From: Actinomycetota bacterium
GTDB taxonomy: Bacteria; Actinomycetota; Actinomycetes; Nanopelagicales; Nanopelagicaceae
Assembly (NCBI GenBank): GCA_005777515.1
Contig: SXMA01000013.1
Coordinates: 1-6,085, forward strand
Reading direction: 5' to 3'
DNA: 6,085 nt
Numbering within the stretch: the first letter of the stretch is position 1; each line of letters opens with the position of its first letter. This document shows, in pieces, positions 5,910-6,085 of this stretch. The position numbers and the translations under genes are program-made. Under the pieces are notes generated by a model. It was not told the origin of the DNA. It saw nothing but the letters and a program-made list of their open reading frames with translations, and made no database searches.

Positions 5910-6085
5910 ATGGAAAATCTCTTCGACCTTCCTGAGGAATACCAAGCCTTAAGAGCTAGTGTTCGCTCACTTGCTGATAAAAAAATCCAACCCTTCGCTC
6001 ATGACGTGGATGCCAATTCCAGATATCCGCAAGAAGCATTTGAAGCTCTTCAAGGCGCGGGCCTTGCAGCAGCCCATGTACCAAC
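5910..6085 (+). CDS. Acyl-CoA dehydrogenase, N-terminal 58 codons (truncated by window end)
   Basis: The frame opens with MENLFDLPEEYQALRASVRS and continues through LADKKIQPFAHDVDANSRYP to EALQGAGLAAAHVP, still open at the edge. This is the N-terminal helical domain of the acyl-CoA dehydrogenase family: the LPEEYxxLRxxVRxLA opening, the IxPxAxxVD segment and the xxGLxxxHVP run before the expected YGG loop are all recognisable. Family members are FAD flavoproteins that oxidise acyl-CoA thioesters to enoyl-CoAs in fatty-acid or branched-chain amino-acid breakdown. The substrate class cannot be set without the catalytic base region. The gene starts 9 bp after the CopD-CtaG stop on the same strand with no clear ribosome site, so it is either co-transcribed or leaderless from its own -10. 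Confidence 0.88.
   Translation, partial: MENLFDLPEEYQALRASVRSLADKKIQPFAHDVDANSRYPQEAFEALQGAGLAAAHVP

Overview
The window looks like a chromosomal segment of a free-living actinobacterium with unusually low GC for the group (mid-40s percent by eye). Two gene types point to Actinomycetota: a single protein that fuses a CopD-type copper domain to a CtaG_caa3 domain, and an FmdB-type zinc-ribbon protein with the form usual in that phylum. Modest GC, short intergenic gaps and compact genes suggest a streamlined aquatic lineage such as the freshwater acI group (Nanopelagicales). That placement is inference; nothing here is a definitive marker.

Layout from left to right. The 3' part of a tRNA-Arg(CCT) gene (1-53, +) ends 3 bp from the stop of a convergent purU (57-896, -), a formyltetrahydrofolate deformylase. 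Upstream of purU on the same strand is a complete two-repeat RND/MMPL membrane transporter (924-3026, -). An 83-bp divergent control region (3027-3109) separates it from a TetR-family regulator (3110-3706, +). A 33-codon acidic ORF (3703-3804, +) overlaps the tetR stop in an ATGA arrangement. A convergent FmdB zinc-ribbon gene follows (3819-4061, -). It is divergent, across 54 bp, from the CopD-CtaG fusion (4116-5900, +). Nine bp further on begins an acyl-CoA dehydrogenase gene cut by the window edge (5910-6085, +).

The best-supported regulatory unit is the mmpL/tetR pair. The 83-bp gap holds a near-consensus promoter for the transporter (TTGACA, 17 bp, GATAAT) and an overlapping promoter for tetR (TTGAAC, 17 bp, CATAAT). 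A perfect 10-bp inverted repeat covers the transporter's predicted start site and both -35 regions. This is the expected layout of a TetR repressor controlling itself and a divergent exporter. The ligand cannot be read from sequence.

A second pattern spans the window. Four of the seven starts (purU, tetR, fmdB, acyl-CoA dehydrogenase) have a -10-like hexamer ending exactly 6 nt before the start codon, so transcription would begin at the first base of the start codon. This suggests leaderless mRNAs, as is common in Actinobacteria. The transporter instead has a 27-nt leader with a Shine-Dalgarno site. No mobile element, CRISPR array or phage gene was seen. Most genes are ordinary housekeeping or transport functions.
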